Made by a program: the position numbers and the translations under genes. A DNA stretch of 64,000 nucleotides from Phytopseudomonas argentinensis (GTDB lineage: Bacteria > Pseudomonadota > Gammaproteobacteria > Pseudomonadales > Pseudomonadaceae), in assembly GCF_900113905.1 (NCBI RefSeq), contig NZ_FORC01000005.1:1-64000 (forward strand). Reading direction: 5' to 3'. Within the stretch, counting starts at the first letter, position 1, and each line of letters opens with the position of its first letter. The notes beneath the pieces are model-generated. The model made no database searches, was not told where the DNA came from, and saw only the letters and a program-made list of their open reading frames with translations. Shown piece after piece: positions 18,101-27,096 of this stretch.

Positions 18101-19090
18101 TTGAAGTTGACCGATATCGCCCGCCTGGCGGGTGTTTCATTGACCACGGCCAGTTATGTGATCAACGGCCAGGCCGAAAAACGCCGCATCAGCGCCGCCA
18201 CCGTCGAGCGGGTGCTCGAAGTGGTGGAGAAATACGACTACCGCCCCAACACCCAGGCCGTCGGCCTGCGCCGCGGCGAGAGTCGCTGCCTGGGCTTCAT
18301 CCTCCCCGACCTGGAAAACCCGAGCTACGCGCGACTCGCCAAGCTTCTCGAACAGCGTGCCCGGGCAGCCGGCTACCAATTGCTGATCGCCAGCTCCGAC
18401 GACCAGCCGGACAGCGAGCGGCAGTTGCTGGAGCTGTTTCGCTCACGCCGCTGCGATGCGCTGATCGTCGCCAGCTGCCTGCCCCAGGGCGCCGCCGACT
18501 ACCAACAGCTGGTCGCCGCCGGTACCCCGGTGATCGCCGTCGACCGCGCCCTGGATCCCGAGCACCTGTATTCGGTGGTCAGCGATGACCGCCAGGCCGG
18601 CGAGCAGCTGACCCGCAGCCTGGTGCAACCGGGACAGCGCCAGGCCGCGCTGATCGGCGCGCGCCTGGAACTGCCGATCAGTCAGGCTCGTGAACAGGGT
18701 TTCCGCGAGGCGCTGGCGGCTTTCGATGGTCTGATCAGCATCAGCCACGGCGAGCAGTTCAGCCGCCAATGGGGCTATCGGCAGATGCGCGAACTGATGA
18801 CCCAGGGCGGCCTGCCGGACGTCCTGGTCACCACCGCGTACGTATTGCTCGAAGGGGTGCTCGATGCCCTGCACGAGCACCCTGAACTGGATACCAGCAA
18901 CCTGCGCCTCGGCACCTTTGGCGATGCGCAGCTACTGGACTTCCTGCCCCTGCGCGTCAATGCCATCTCCCAGCAGCACGAGCGCATCGCCGAACGCGTA
19001 TTCGATCGCCTGCTCGATGCCCTGGACGGCAGCTACCACCCCGGCCTGGATGCCATCGAGCGTGGCCTGAAGATTCGTTTCGGCAACTAG
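18101..19090 (+). CDS. fruR: Fructose operon repressor FruR/Cra (LacI family)
   Basis: LacI/GalR-type repressor; in P. putida the Cra protein responds to fructose-1-phosphate and controls fruBKA. The 329-residue protein has an N-terminal helix-turn-helix (LTDIARLAGVSLTTASYVING) and a periplasmic-binding-protein-like sensor domain (about 60-329). The start is most likely TTG at 18101: it is preceded at 8 bases by AGAGGAGA and gives the usual KLTDIARLAGVS N-terminus. The TTG upstream at 18074 lacks this. Its stop codon overlaps that of the convergent AsmA-like gene. Confidence 0.92.
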   Translation: MKLTDIARLAGVSLTTASYVINGQAEKRRISAATVERVLEVVEKYDYRPNTQAVGLRRGESRCLGFILPDLENPSYARLAKLLEQRARAAGYQLLIASSDDQPDSERQLLELFRSRRCDALIVASCLPQGAADYQQLVAAGTPVIAVDRALDPEHLYSVVSDDRQAGEQLTRSLVQPGQRQAALIGARLELPISQAREQGFREALAAFDGLISISHGEQFSRQWGYRQMRELMTQGGLPDVLVTTAYVLLEGVLDALHEHPELDTSNLRLGTFGDAQLLDFLPLRVNAISQQHERIAERVFDRLLDALDGSYHPGLDAIERGLKIRFGN

Positions 19091-21138
19091 CGCCCCTGAC
19101 GCATCTGTTGCAACAGTGGCTCGCACTCGTTGGGCTGGTCGCCGCTTGGCGCGATAAGTGCGACCAGACCGGCGGCCGGCGCGACCAGCGCGCCCAGGGC
19201 CAGCATGCCGGCGCCGCGCAGGGCCAGCGGGCCGGCTTTCACGCCAGGATTGGGATTTTTGAAGGTGCCGCGCACGTAAAGCGGCGAGCGCAGGGAAAAG
19301 ATCCGCAGCCCCTTGGACTCGGGCGTGATGGTCAGGTCCAGCTGCTCACTGCCGAAATTCACCGTGCCGTCCACGCCGATCAGCGCGTTCTCGGTGTCGA
19401 TCACCATCAATTGTGGCCGCATGACGCCCTGCTTGATGTCCAGGTTGGCGGCGGCGCAGTTGATTTCCACTTCGTTGTCGCCGAACAGCCGCCCCACCAG
19501 GTAATTGCCGACGTTGAGCCCGGCGATCTCCATCAGGTTGCGGCTGACCCGCCCATCGTTGATCAGCAGCTTGACCTGGCCATTGGCACTGCCCAATAGG
19601 GTGGCGACCGAGTTGCCGGTGCCGCTGATGGCCGCATCGCCATTCAGCGCCCCCAGGCTGCTCTGCATCACCTCGACACTGGGGAACAGCTGGCGCAGGC
19701 GGAAATTGCGCGCGCGCAGCTGAGCCTGTGCCCTGAGCGGGGTGGCGCTGCCGTCCAGGCGCAGCGTGGAGTCGAGCCGCCCTCCCGCCACACCGAAACG
19801 CAGCGGCTCCAGGCTGAGTTTGCCGTCGTCGAGCAGCACATGGGTGAACAGGTCGGTAAAGGGCAATTGCTCGCTATGCACGATGCGCTTGCCGGTGAAG
19901 CTGACATCCGCATCCATGTCGCGCCAGCGCTCGGTCTTGAATGCCTCGACGGGCAACACCTTGTTGCCGGGCTGCACGCTGGCCGCACCGCGTTGCTGTT
20001 TTTCGGCATTGGAATCGGCGCCGATCAAGGGTGCCAGATCGGCGAAACGCAGCTGGTTGGACACCAGGGTGCCGGACAGCTTGGGCCGCGGCTTGCGCGC
20101 CACGAAGGTGAGGTCGCCGTGAATGTCGCTGTCACCGATACGGCCATTGAATTGCTCATAGCGAAACAGCGGGCCGTCCGCATCCTGCAGCTGGGCAACC
20201 AGCCGCCCATCGGTGGAGTAGGCCGGCGTATCCGGCAAGGTGACACCCGTGAGCGGGTGCAGGTTGCCGAGGCTGGATCCCGACAAACGCAGGCGCAGAT
20301 CCAGAGCCCCGAGGTTCTTCGGGTCGGTCAGCGTGCCGGCAACCTGCACACGGGTGGTACCGGCGCGAACGTCGGCCTGCACTGGAAATGGCAGGCGCGC
20401 GTCCTGCAGCGCCAGCAACCCGCCGATACGCCCGCTGCCGTTTAGCGCCTGCCCCTTGTAACGGCCCTTGGCCTGCCAGGCGAAGGCGTAATCCTGTGGC
20501 TGTGCAGCGCGCTCGTCCGCTTGCCCGGCAGTCTTGCCGACGATCTCGGCAAAGGCGATGGGCTCGCCAAGCGGCTCGACCTGCAGGTTCACGCCAGCCT
20601 GGGAGACCTGATCATCGACGCTTACCTGCGCCTTGTCGAAGCCGATGGTGCCGATGTCCATCACCCAGGGCGCGGCGTCTTCCGCCTGCGGCTGCTCCTG
20701 TTCCCCGAGGTCGAAGGTCCAGTTGGCTCGGCCGTCCGCCAGGCGCTCCAGCGCGGCGTCGGCGCCAGTCAGCTGGATACGTGGGATCGACACGGTTTTC
20801 CACAGCAGCGGCACGGGCGAAAGGCTGGCTTCGACACGCTCGAGGTAAACGAAGTGCTCACCCTTGGTCCACTCGGGGTTGCCCAGACTAAGCCGCTCGG
20901 CGGACACATGCGGCCAGGGCACCCAGGCACGCAGGCCGGGCTCGTCGGACTCGCGCTGCCAGGTGACGGCCAGGTTGCCCTCGATCGCAAAGGGGCGATT
21001 GAGCGCTTCGGAGACCCGTGCATTGAGGGTGGGTTTGAGCAGATTCCAGTCGAACAGCACCAGAAACAACATCAGCGCTGCGATCAGCAGCAGGAGACTG
21101 GCAAGGCACCAGCAGAGTATCTTGCGAACACGCATCAT
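19087..21138 (-). CDS. AsmA family protein
   Basis: Member of the AsmA/TamB-like group of bridge proteins, anchored in the inner membrane and reaching into the periplasm, linked in other bacteria to phospholipid transport and outer-membrane biogenesis. The 683-residue protein has one N-terminal membrane helix (about 8-30) and a long beta-rich body. The C-terminal AsmA region carries LDIKQGVMRPQLMVIDTENA and FGSEQLDLTITPESKG. Two adjacent Met codons are possible starts (21138 or 21135). The stop overlaps the fruR stop by two bases in opposite orientation. Confidence 0.88.
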   Translation of the reverse strand: MMRVRKILCWCLASLLLLIAALMLFLVLFDWNLLKPTLNARVSEALNRPFAIEGNLAVTWQRESDEPGLRAWVPWPHVSAERLSLGNPEWTKGEHFVYLERVEASLSPVPLLWKTVSIPRIQLTGADAALERLADGRANWTFDLGEQEQPQAEDAAPWVMDIGTIGFDKAQVSVDDQVSQAGVNLQVEPLGEPIAFAEIVGKTAGQADERAAQPQDYAFAWQAKGRYKGQALNGSGRIGGLLALQDARLPFPVQADVRAGTTRVQVAGTLTDPKNLGALDLRLRLSGSSLGNLHPLTGVTLPDTPAYSTDGRLVAQLQDADGPLFRYEQFNGRIGDSDIHGDLTFVARKPRPKLSGTLVSNQLRFADLAPLIGADSNAEKQQRGAASVQPGNKVLPVEAFKTERWRDMDADVSFTGKRIVHSEQLPFTDLFTHVLLDDGKLSLEPLRFGVAGGRLDSTLRLDGSATPLRAQAQLRARNFRLRQLFPSVEVMQSSLGALNGDAAISGTGNSVATLLGSANGQVKLLINDGRVSRNLMEIAGLNVGNYLVGRLFGDNEVEINCAAANLDIKQGVMRPQLMVIDTENALIGVDGTVNFGSEQLDLTITPESKGLRIFSLRSPLYVRGTFKNPNPGVKAGPLALRGAGMLALGALVAPAAGLVALIAPSGDQPNECEPLLQQMRQGR

Positions 21139-21280
21139 GCGGCGGCCCCTGTTTATCGGCGATCCCCACAACCACCGTCCCTCACAGTTCGACTGGCCAA
21201 CGCCGCGAATGACTCACAGAATGTTGCCATGCAGGTGTACAAACCTGCCGTCCATACAACCTCGACCCCTGGCGGGCACC

Positions 21281-22066
21281 ATGCAGCTGATCGACACCCA
21301 CACCCATCTCGACTTTCCCGACTTCGATAGAGACCGCCCCGGCGTGCTCGCCGAAGCACGCGCCCTGGGCGTCGACAAGCTGGTGGTGCTGGGGGTCGAG
21401 CATGGCAACTGGCAACGCCTGTGGGATCAGGTACAGGCACACGACGGGCTGTACGCCGCCTTCGGCCTGCATCCGGTCTACCTGGATAGCCATCGGCCGC
21501 AGGATCTGCAAGTGCTGGAGCAATGGTTGAACGACCTGCAGGGTGACGAGAAACTCTGTGCGGTGGGCGAGTTCGGGCTGGACTACTACCTGCCGGAGCT
21601 GGACAGGGAACGCCAGCAGCTGCTCTTCGAAGCGCAGCTGGAACTTGCCCAGCGCCTGAATCTGCCCGTACTGCTGCACGTGCGGCGTGCACACGCCCAG
21701 GTGATCGCCACCCTGAAACGTTTCAAGCTACGACGGGCGGGCATCATCCACGCCTTCGCCGGCAGCTACGAGGAAGCACGCGAGTACCTGAAGCTGGGTT
21801 TCAAACTGGGCCTCGGCGGTGCCGCGACCTGGCCACAGGCCAGGCGCCTGCGCCAGGTGATCCCCCGCCTGCCGCTCGACGCCGTGGTGCTGGAAACCGA
21901 TTCACCGGACATGGCGCCGGCCATGTATCCACATATCCGCAACAGCCCGGTGCACCTGCCGGCCATCTGCCGCGAGCTCGCGACGCTGTTCGGGATAACG
22001 CCAGAAACGCTGGCCGCAGCCAGCAGCCGCAACGCCAGCCAGCTGTTTGGCTGGCGTTGCGACTAG
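21281..22066 (+). CDS. TatD family metal-dependent hydrolase
   Basis: Metal-dependent DNase/hydrolase of the TatD/YcfH type. The 261-residue protein has the metal-binding HTHLDF near the N-terminus (6-11), GEFGLDYY (near 94), HVRRAHAQ (near 133), HAFAGSYEEA (near 157) and ETDSPDMAP (near 206). The start at 21281 (MQLIDTHTHLD) matches the family exactly; upstream codons in frame are antisense to the AsmA-like gene. In P. putida, as I recall, a tatD-like gene also sits between ampE and fruR. Confidence 0.92.
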   Translation: MQLIDTHTHLDFPDFDRDRPGVLAEARALGVDKLVVLGVEHGNWQRLWDQVQAHDGLYAAFGLHPVYLDSHRPQDLQVLEQWLNDLQGDEKLCAVGEFGLDYYLPELDRERQQLLFEAQLELAQRLNLPVLLHVRRAHAQVIATLKRFKLRRAGIIHAFAGSYEEAREYLKLGFKLGLGGAATWPQARRLRQVIPRLPLDAVVLETDSPDMAPAMYPHIRNSPVHLPAICRELATLFGITPETLAAASSRNASQLFGWRCD

Positions 22067-22070
22067 CGGA

Positions 22071-22907
22071 TCAGAACAGCAAGGTCCACAGGGCGATGGC
22101 CGCATACCAGAGAATCGCCGCACGCACCGACAACTGCCACAAGCTATCCAGTGCCTGCACGCCAAGCTCACCCGGCGCCGGCTCCGGGGTTTCGGCGGCG
22201 GCGCGTGCCGCACCGGCGGCCAGCTGCGCGGCAGAAATGTCCCAGCTGAGCAGCTCGTGGAGCAGCGCCCGACTCACCGCGATAAAGTTGCCGACCAGCG
22301 CGAAACTGGCCGCCAGCACCCGCACCGGCAACCAGTCGAAGGCGTGCCGCAGTTGCCCAGCGCGCTCGCGCAGCGCATCGGACTGGCCGTGTTCGACGAT
22401 CAGCGCCAGCAAACGGTAGGCCAATGCCGCGAGCGGGCCGAGCAGCACGTACCAGAAGATGACTGCGAAGAAACTCTGGTAGGCCTGCCAGACCATGTAG
22501 GTCTGCACGCTCGGCAGCAAGCTCGCCTCGCCCTCTGCCTGCACCCCGAGATCACGCTGGGCCACCAGGTAGGCGGCTTCGCTGTCGCCACGCCGCCAGC
22601 TATCGCGAAATGGGCCAAGGGCGGTCAGCAGATCGCCACGACCCAGGCTGTAGATCACCAGCAGCAGATGCACCGGCAACAACAGCCAGCCATAGGCCAG
22701 CGGCGCGAGCAACTTCAACAGCACCGCCACAACCAGCAGCGGTACACCGACCAGCAGCATGATCGCCAGCCAGGGTGAATCGCTGGTGGTGCCACCCCGC
22801 TCCATCCGCGCCAGTGCACGCAGCCAGGGCTCGTCGTGCTGGATACGCTGGCGCCAGGAGGAGAACTTCTCGACCCACAACACCAGCAGCAACACCAGGA
22901 AACTCAT
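22071..22907 (-). CDS. ampE: Beta-lactamase induction signal protein AmpE
   Basis: Inner-membrane protein encoded with AmpD and implicated in ampC beta-lactamase induction; its biochemical role is unclear. The 278-residue protein has about four membrane helices (near 1-15, 50-80, 138-165 and 258-278). Its first codon overlaps the ampD stop in an ATGA arrangement, so the two are translationally coupled. Confidence 0.9.
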   Translation of the reverse strand: MSFLVLLLVLWVEKFSSWRQRIQHDEPWLRALARMERGGTTSDSPWLAIMLLVGVPLLVVAVLLKLLAPLAYGWLLLPVHLLLVIYSLGRGDLLTALGPFRDSWRRGDSEAAYLVAQRDLGVQAEGEASLLPSVQTYMVWQAYQSFFAVIFWYVLLGPLAALAYRLLALIVEHGQSDALRERAGQLRHAFDWLPVRVLAASFALVGNFIAVSRALLHELLSWDISAAQLAAGAARAAAETPEPAPGELGVQALDSLWQLSVRAAILWYAAIALWTLLF

Positions 22908-23467
22908 GATGCCTCCTTATCAGTCATCAATGCCGAGCGCAGCCGCGCCCAGTCGAATGCCGGCCCGGGGTCGGTCTTGCGGCCCGGGGCAATATCGCTA
23001 TGCCCACAGATGCGTGCCGCGGTGATGGCCGGGTAAGCCGCCTGCAGCGCTCGCGTCAGATCGACAAGCGCAGCGTACTGCGCATCGGTGAACGGTAAAT
23101 GATCCGTGCCCTCGAGTTCGATGCCCAGCGAGAAATCGTTGCAGTTCTCGCGCCCCTCGAACGACGAGACGCCGGCATGCCAGGCGCGATCCAGGCAGGA
23201 CACGAACTGCACGAGAGTACCGTCGCGTTCGATCAGGAAGTGCGCCGAAACCGTCATGCTGGCAATCCCGGTGAAGTAGGGGTGCGCATCGGCCTGCAGG
23301 CAGTTGGTGAAGAACGCCTGCACCTGACCGGTACCGAACTGGCCAGGCGGCAAGCTGATGTTGTGAAGGACCAGCAGGGAAATCTCACCCTGGGGGCGCT
23401 CGTTGAAATTAGGCGAAGGACAGTGCTGAATCCCCTGATACCAGCCGTCTTCGAGTTGCTTGTGCAT
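22904..23467 (-). CDS. ampD: 1,6-anhydro-MurNAc-L-alanine amidase AmpD
   Basis: Cytoplasmic zinc amidase that removes stem peptides from anhydro-muropeptides and so lowers the AmpR inducer of ampC. The 187-residue protein has zinc ligands H35 (LVLHNIS), a His in CGHSDIAPGRK (near 154) and an Asp in the following KTDPG (near 164), plus the conserved AWHAG. It is first of the ampDE pair. With AnmK and AmgK/MurU in the same window, it belongs to wall recycling. Confidence 0.95.
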   Translation of the reverse strand: MHKQLEDGWYQGIQHCPSPNFNERPQGEISLLVLHNISLPPGQFGTGQVQAFFTNCLQADAHPYFTGIASMTVSAHFLIERDGTLVQFVSCLDRAWHAGVSSFEGRENCNDFSLGIELEGTDHLPFTDAQYAALVDLTRALQAAYPAITAARICGHSDIAPGRKTDPGPAFDWARLRSALMTDKEAS

Positions 23468-23560
23468 AGGTGCTCCTCGAACGAGCGCACACTCTAGGGG
23501 CTGATCAGCTTTAGGCGCAAGTCATGGCCATGGCCGATGCGTTCGAGGGAGGCCAGAACG

Positions 23561-23586
23561 ACTCACGGCCCTGACGGGCCGTGAGT
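23561..23586. terminator. Hairpin between DUF1631 gene and ampD (possible terminator)
   Basis: An 11-base perfect stem (ACTCACGGCCC with its complement, loop TGAC) lies between the DUF1631 stop and the ampD start. It lacks a T-run on either side, so intrinsic termination is uncertain. Confidence 0.45.
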
Positions 23587-23610
23587 GCTGGACGAGCAAG
23601 CGCAGTTGCC

Positions 23611-25905
23611 TCAGGCACCCTTGAGACGGCGCAGATTGCCGATCACCGACTCCAGGGCACGGTCGAACAGCAGCGCATCGTCGAGCAGCCGTACCGCATT
23701 GCGACGAAACTCCAGGGCCAGGCCCATGCGCGTTTTCTCGAGCACTTTCATTCCGGTGCGGTTGACGAAGATGTATTTGCCGGTCGGTTTGATGATCGCC
23801 GCCAGCTTGCAACGCAACTTGTGCTCTTCGTCTTCCTGGAACTCGACCCAGCTACCGACACGCAAGGCATCGACCTGCACCAGCGCCTCGTCATCGTCGG
23901 CCAGTACCGTCTCGTCCTGCTCGATGCGCGGCTGGCCCGGCGCCTCGAGGACAATCTCCTCGACGACCTCGACCATCGCGGCGACGCCGCCTTCCTCCTC
24001 GGGTGGCAGGTCGAGCAGCGGCAACTCGATACCGACCGCGGAAAGCGCAGAGCGCTGTACCTCATCGGACTCGGTCGGCGCAGCGCGCTCGACATCCGGA
24101 ATCGCCCGCTTGAAGCGCTGAAACGCGTGAACGTGCAGCGCCTCGAGCTGGCTGAAGAATTCGCTGGTGGAGAACGGGTCGAACGCCGCGCTGGCCATAC
24201 CTTCGCGCAAGGCTTTCAGCAGTCCCGGCACCAATTCGAGCAGGCGCAGGCGCGCCTCCGGGTTGTCGTGGGGCTCCACGCTCCAGATCAGCTCGTCCAT
24301 GGTAGCCAGCGCGCCCTGCCACTGCTCCGACTCGGTACCGTGCTTGAGGCAGGTCAGCATCATGACCTTGCTCCAGGCTTCGCGCAGCAGACGCACCACC
24401 ACTTCCGGCAGGGTCTTGCCGAGCAGGCGGTCGTTCAATGCCTGCTCGACCTCGCGGCGCGCCATCTCGGCACGTGCACTGCCTTCCTCGGCGTCACGGG
24501 TACGCTGCTCGAGCAGTTCGCTGCGACGCCGCTCATCGCCGGTAAAGGCCAGGAAATCGGCCAGCAGCTCGGAGAAGATCGCCGGGTCATCGGTAAAATC
24601 GTTGAGCAACCGCTGCACGACCTGCTCGATCTTCTGATACAGGCTGTCACGCTGGTTGCTGTCGTGCTCGCCCCAACCCAGGGCGGCGGTGGCGATCTCG
24701 TTGAGCAGGCGACGCGCCGGGTGGCTGCCGCGGCTGAAGAAGGTCTTGTCGAGTACCGCGACCTTGAGCATGGGAATCTGCAGACGGGCGATCAGCGCCT
24801 TCAGCGAGTCCGGCAGGCTGCGGTCGTCGAGGATGAATTCGAAGAGCATCGACACCAGGTTGATGACATCTTCATCGACCTCACCGACAACCCGTACTCG
24901 ACCGCTCTTGGCGCTGGCCCGGGTCAGCAGATGCTCGAGCTGGGCGCGCAGGTCGACATCCATCGGCGCCTGGATCGGTGCGCGCTGCTGCAGGTGGGAA
25001 AGCAGACGCATCAAGTCATTGGTGGAAATCGGCATGGCATTGGCCGGCGCCTGCCGACGTGGCGCAATGCCTTCGCGTGTCTGCGACAGCAATTCCTGCA
25101 GCGCGCCAAACATCTCGCGCACGTCGTCATCGGCGAATCCCGCGGAACGTTCGAAGCCGTCGACCGGCTCGGCGAGCTCAGGGCGTGCCTGGGTGGGGCT
25201 ACGGCGCGGCGGCGCGGTCTTGAGTTCAGGCAGCACGCCAGCTTCGACCAGAATGCCATTGGCATCGCCGTACAGCTGTTCGAGGCCGCTGAGAACGTAC
25301 TTTTCGAACAGTTTGAGGATGATCAGCTTGACCTTGATCTCCACACCCAGCCCGCTGCAAGACTCGAGGAACAACTCACTGAGCGATACCGGACCAAGTG
25401 GATTGGACTTGTCGTCGAGCTTCTTGCTGACCACGGCATTCAGGCGCGTGGTCAGATGGGTGAGCGCCACATGGTCGCGGCTCAGCACCTTGGCGATCAT
25501 GGAATCGAGCGCGACGGTTTCTTCCAGTTCGTCGTTCTGCACCAGCGAGAGGCTGTCGAAGGACACCGCATCCAGGCTAGGCGCCTTGCCGACGACATGC
25601 TGATTGAGGCTGGAGAAGGATTCGAAGACGCGCTGCAGGAAGCCACGCTCGATACCCTTGCGCTTGAGGCGCAGGTCGCGCATGGCTTCGAAGAAGGCAT
25701 TCTGCTCGGCGTTGCTGGTAGCGCGATCGGCCATGTCGAACAGGGTGTCGTCGGCGTTGTCGAACAGGGCCTGCAGAGCCTGCTTGAGCTGGGCTGCGGC
25801 GCGGTCACGAACCTCAATGAGCGATGCCGGCAATCTGGCAGCTGCCGGGTTGGCCGCTTCAGATACCATCTTGTTCAGATGCACCACGTTGGCATCGTTC
25901 TTCAT
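23611..25905 (-). CDS. DUF1631 family protein with PilZ-like C-terminus
   Basis: Function not established. The 764-residue protein is mostly helical. Residues near 660-750 (VGSWVEFQEDEE, then YIFVNRTGMKVLEKTR) have the beta-barrel rhythm of a PilZ domain, with NRTGMK at the place of the D/NxSxxG loop but no clear RxxxR before it. That may mean a degenerate c-di-GMP fold. The start at 25905 (MKNDANVVHLNK) is preferred to an upstream Met in a less coding-like stretch. It is transcribed towards ampD. Confidence 0.82.
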   Translation of the reverse strand: MKNDANVVHLNKMVSEAANPAAARLPASLIEVRDRAAAQLKQALQALFDNADDTLFDMADRATSNAEQNAFFEAMRDLRLKRKGIERGFLQRVFESFSSLNQHVVGKAPSLDAVSFDSLSLVQNDELEETVALDSMIAKVLSRDHVALTHLTTRLNAVVSKKLDDKSNPLGPVSLSELFLESCSGLGVEIKVKLIILKLFEKYVLSGLEQLYGDANGILVEAGVLPELKTAPPRRSPTQARPELAEPVDGFERSAGFADDDVREMFGALQELLSQTREGIAPRRQAPANAMPISTNDLMRLLSHLQQRAPIQAPMDVDLRAQLEHLLTRASAKSGRVRVVGEVDEDVINLVSMLFEFILDDRSLPDSLKALIARLQIPMLKVAVLDKTFFSRGSHPARRLLNEIATAALGWGEHDSNQRDSLYQKIEQVVQRLLNDFTDDPAIFSELLADFLAFTGDERRRSELLEQRTRDAEEGSARAEMARREVEQALNDRLLGKTLPEVVVRLLREAWSKVMMLTCLKHGTESEQWQGALATMDELIWSVEPHDNPEARLRLLELVPGLLKALREGMASAAFDPFSTSEFFSQLEALHVHAFQRFKRAIPDVERAAPTESDEVQRSALSAVGIELPLLDLPPEEEGGVAAMVEVVEEIVLEAPGQPRIEQDETVLADDDEALVQVDALRVGSWVEFQEDEEHKLRCKLAAIIKPTGKYIFVNRTGMKVLEKTRMGLALEFRRNAVRLLDDALLFDRALESVIGNLRRLKGA

Positions 25906-26195
25906 CAAGGTCTCCTGCGCAGAGCGCTGGCGAAGCAAACTGAAACAGGAATGTGGACACCGTTTCAACGTCAAGGGTATGACGTCAATACTTCCGTATT
26001 AAAACATATCGGATTGCTGCTGGAGATGCCAAAGCAATTTCCTGCAGATATGAAATGCATCACAGCCCCTCGGACGGGCTGCTACTCGACTGCACATGTG
26101 ACCAAGCGTTACCTCCAGGGTTCATTTTTACCCGACGGACGTAACAGGAGCGGTCACTGCCCTTATAATCGCCGCCTCAGCCAATCGGAGGCCGC

Positions 26196-27044
26196 ATGCC
26201 GAACCTACAGCTTAGCCAGCTTCGCGCCGAAATCGAGGCCAATGTCCGTCGCAGCCTGCGTGAAGACATCGGCAGCGGCGACATCACCGCCCAGCTGATT
26301 CCCGAGTCACGCCTGGCCAGTGCGACGGTGATCACCCGCGAGCACGCCGTTATCTGCGGTACCGCCTGGGTCGACGAAGTGTTCCGTCAGCTCGACGCCC
26401 GGGTCGCCGTGCACTGGCAGGTACAGGACGGCCAGCGGGCAGTGCCGAACCAGGCGCTGTTCCACCTGGAAGGCCCGGCGCGGGCGTTGCTGAGCGGCGA
26501 ACGCAGCGCACTGAATTTCCTGCAGACGCTGTCGGCCGTTGCCACCCGCTGCCAGCACTACGCGGAACTGGTGCAGGGTACCGCGGTGAAACTGCTCGAC
26601 ACCCGCAAGACCCTGCCCGGCCTGCGCCTGGCGCAGAAGTACGCGGTGACCCAGGGCGGCTGCCACAATCACCGCATCGGTCTGTTCGATGCCTTCCTTA
26701 TCAAGGAAAACCATATTGCTGCCTGCGGCGGGATCGCGGCCGCGGTGGCGGCGGCGCGCACCATCGCACCGGGCAAACCGGTGGAGGTTGAAGTGGAAAG
26801 CCTGGACGAACTGGAGCAGGCCCTGGCTGCAGGCGCCGATATCGTCATGCTCGACGAACTGTCGCTGGATGACATGCGCCGCGCGGTGACCATCAATGCC
26901 GGCCGCGCCAAGCTCGAAGCATCGGGCGGCGTGAACGAAAGCACCTTGCGCAGCATTGCCGAGACGGGCGTGGACTACATTTCCATCGGCACGCTGACCA
27001 AAGACGTCAAGGCCGTGGATCTGTCGATGCGCCTGTCGCTGTAA
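26196..27044 (+). CDS. nadC: Quinolinate phosphoribosyltransferase (nicotinate-nucleotide pyrophosphorylase)
   Basis: Makes nicotinate mononucleotide from quinolinate and PRPP in NAD synthesis. The 282-residue protein has the N-terminal LREDIGSGDITAQLIP (about 18-33), the PRPP/substrate motifs LDTRKTLPGLR (about 138-148) and GGCHNHRIGLFDAFLIKENH (about 156-175), and the C-terminal EASGGVNE and SIGTLTKDVKAVDLS. Divergent from DUF1631; nothing definite was seen in the roughly 290 bases between them. Terminator follows. Confidence 0.97.
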   Translation: MPNLQLSQLRAEIEANVRRSLREDIGSGDITAQLIPESRLASATVITREHAVICGTAWVDEVFRQLDARVAVHWQVQDGQRAVPNQALFHLEGPARALLSGERSALNFLQTLSAVATRCQHYAELVQGTAVKLLDTRKTLPGLRLAQKYAVTQGGCHNHRIGLFDAFLIKENHIAACGGIAAAVAAARTIAPGKPVEVEVESLDELEQALAAGADIVMLDELSLDDMRRAVTINAGRAKLEASGGVNESTLRSIAETGVDYISIGTLTKDVKAVDLSMRLSL

Positions 27045-27060
27045 AACTCCTGGCGAATGA

Positions 27061-27088
27061 AAAACGGCGCCTCAAGGGCGCCGTTTTT
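27061..27088. terminator. Bidirectional terminator between nadC and trpC
   Basis: An 11-base stem (AAAACGGCGCC with its complement, 5-base loop) ends in T-runs on both strands between the convergent nadC and trpC genes. Confidence 0.92.
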
Positions 27089-27096
27089 CATATCAG

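Noticed and set aside
20864..21280. N-terminal extension of the TatD protein
   Set aside because: Antisense to the AsmA-like gene; the family begins at the Met before IDTHTHLD.
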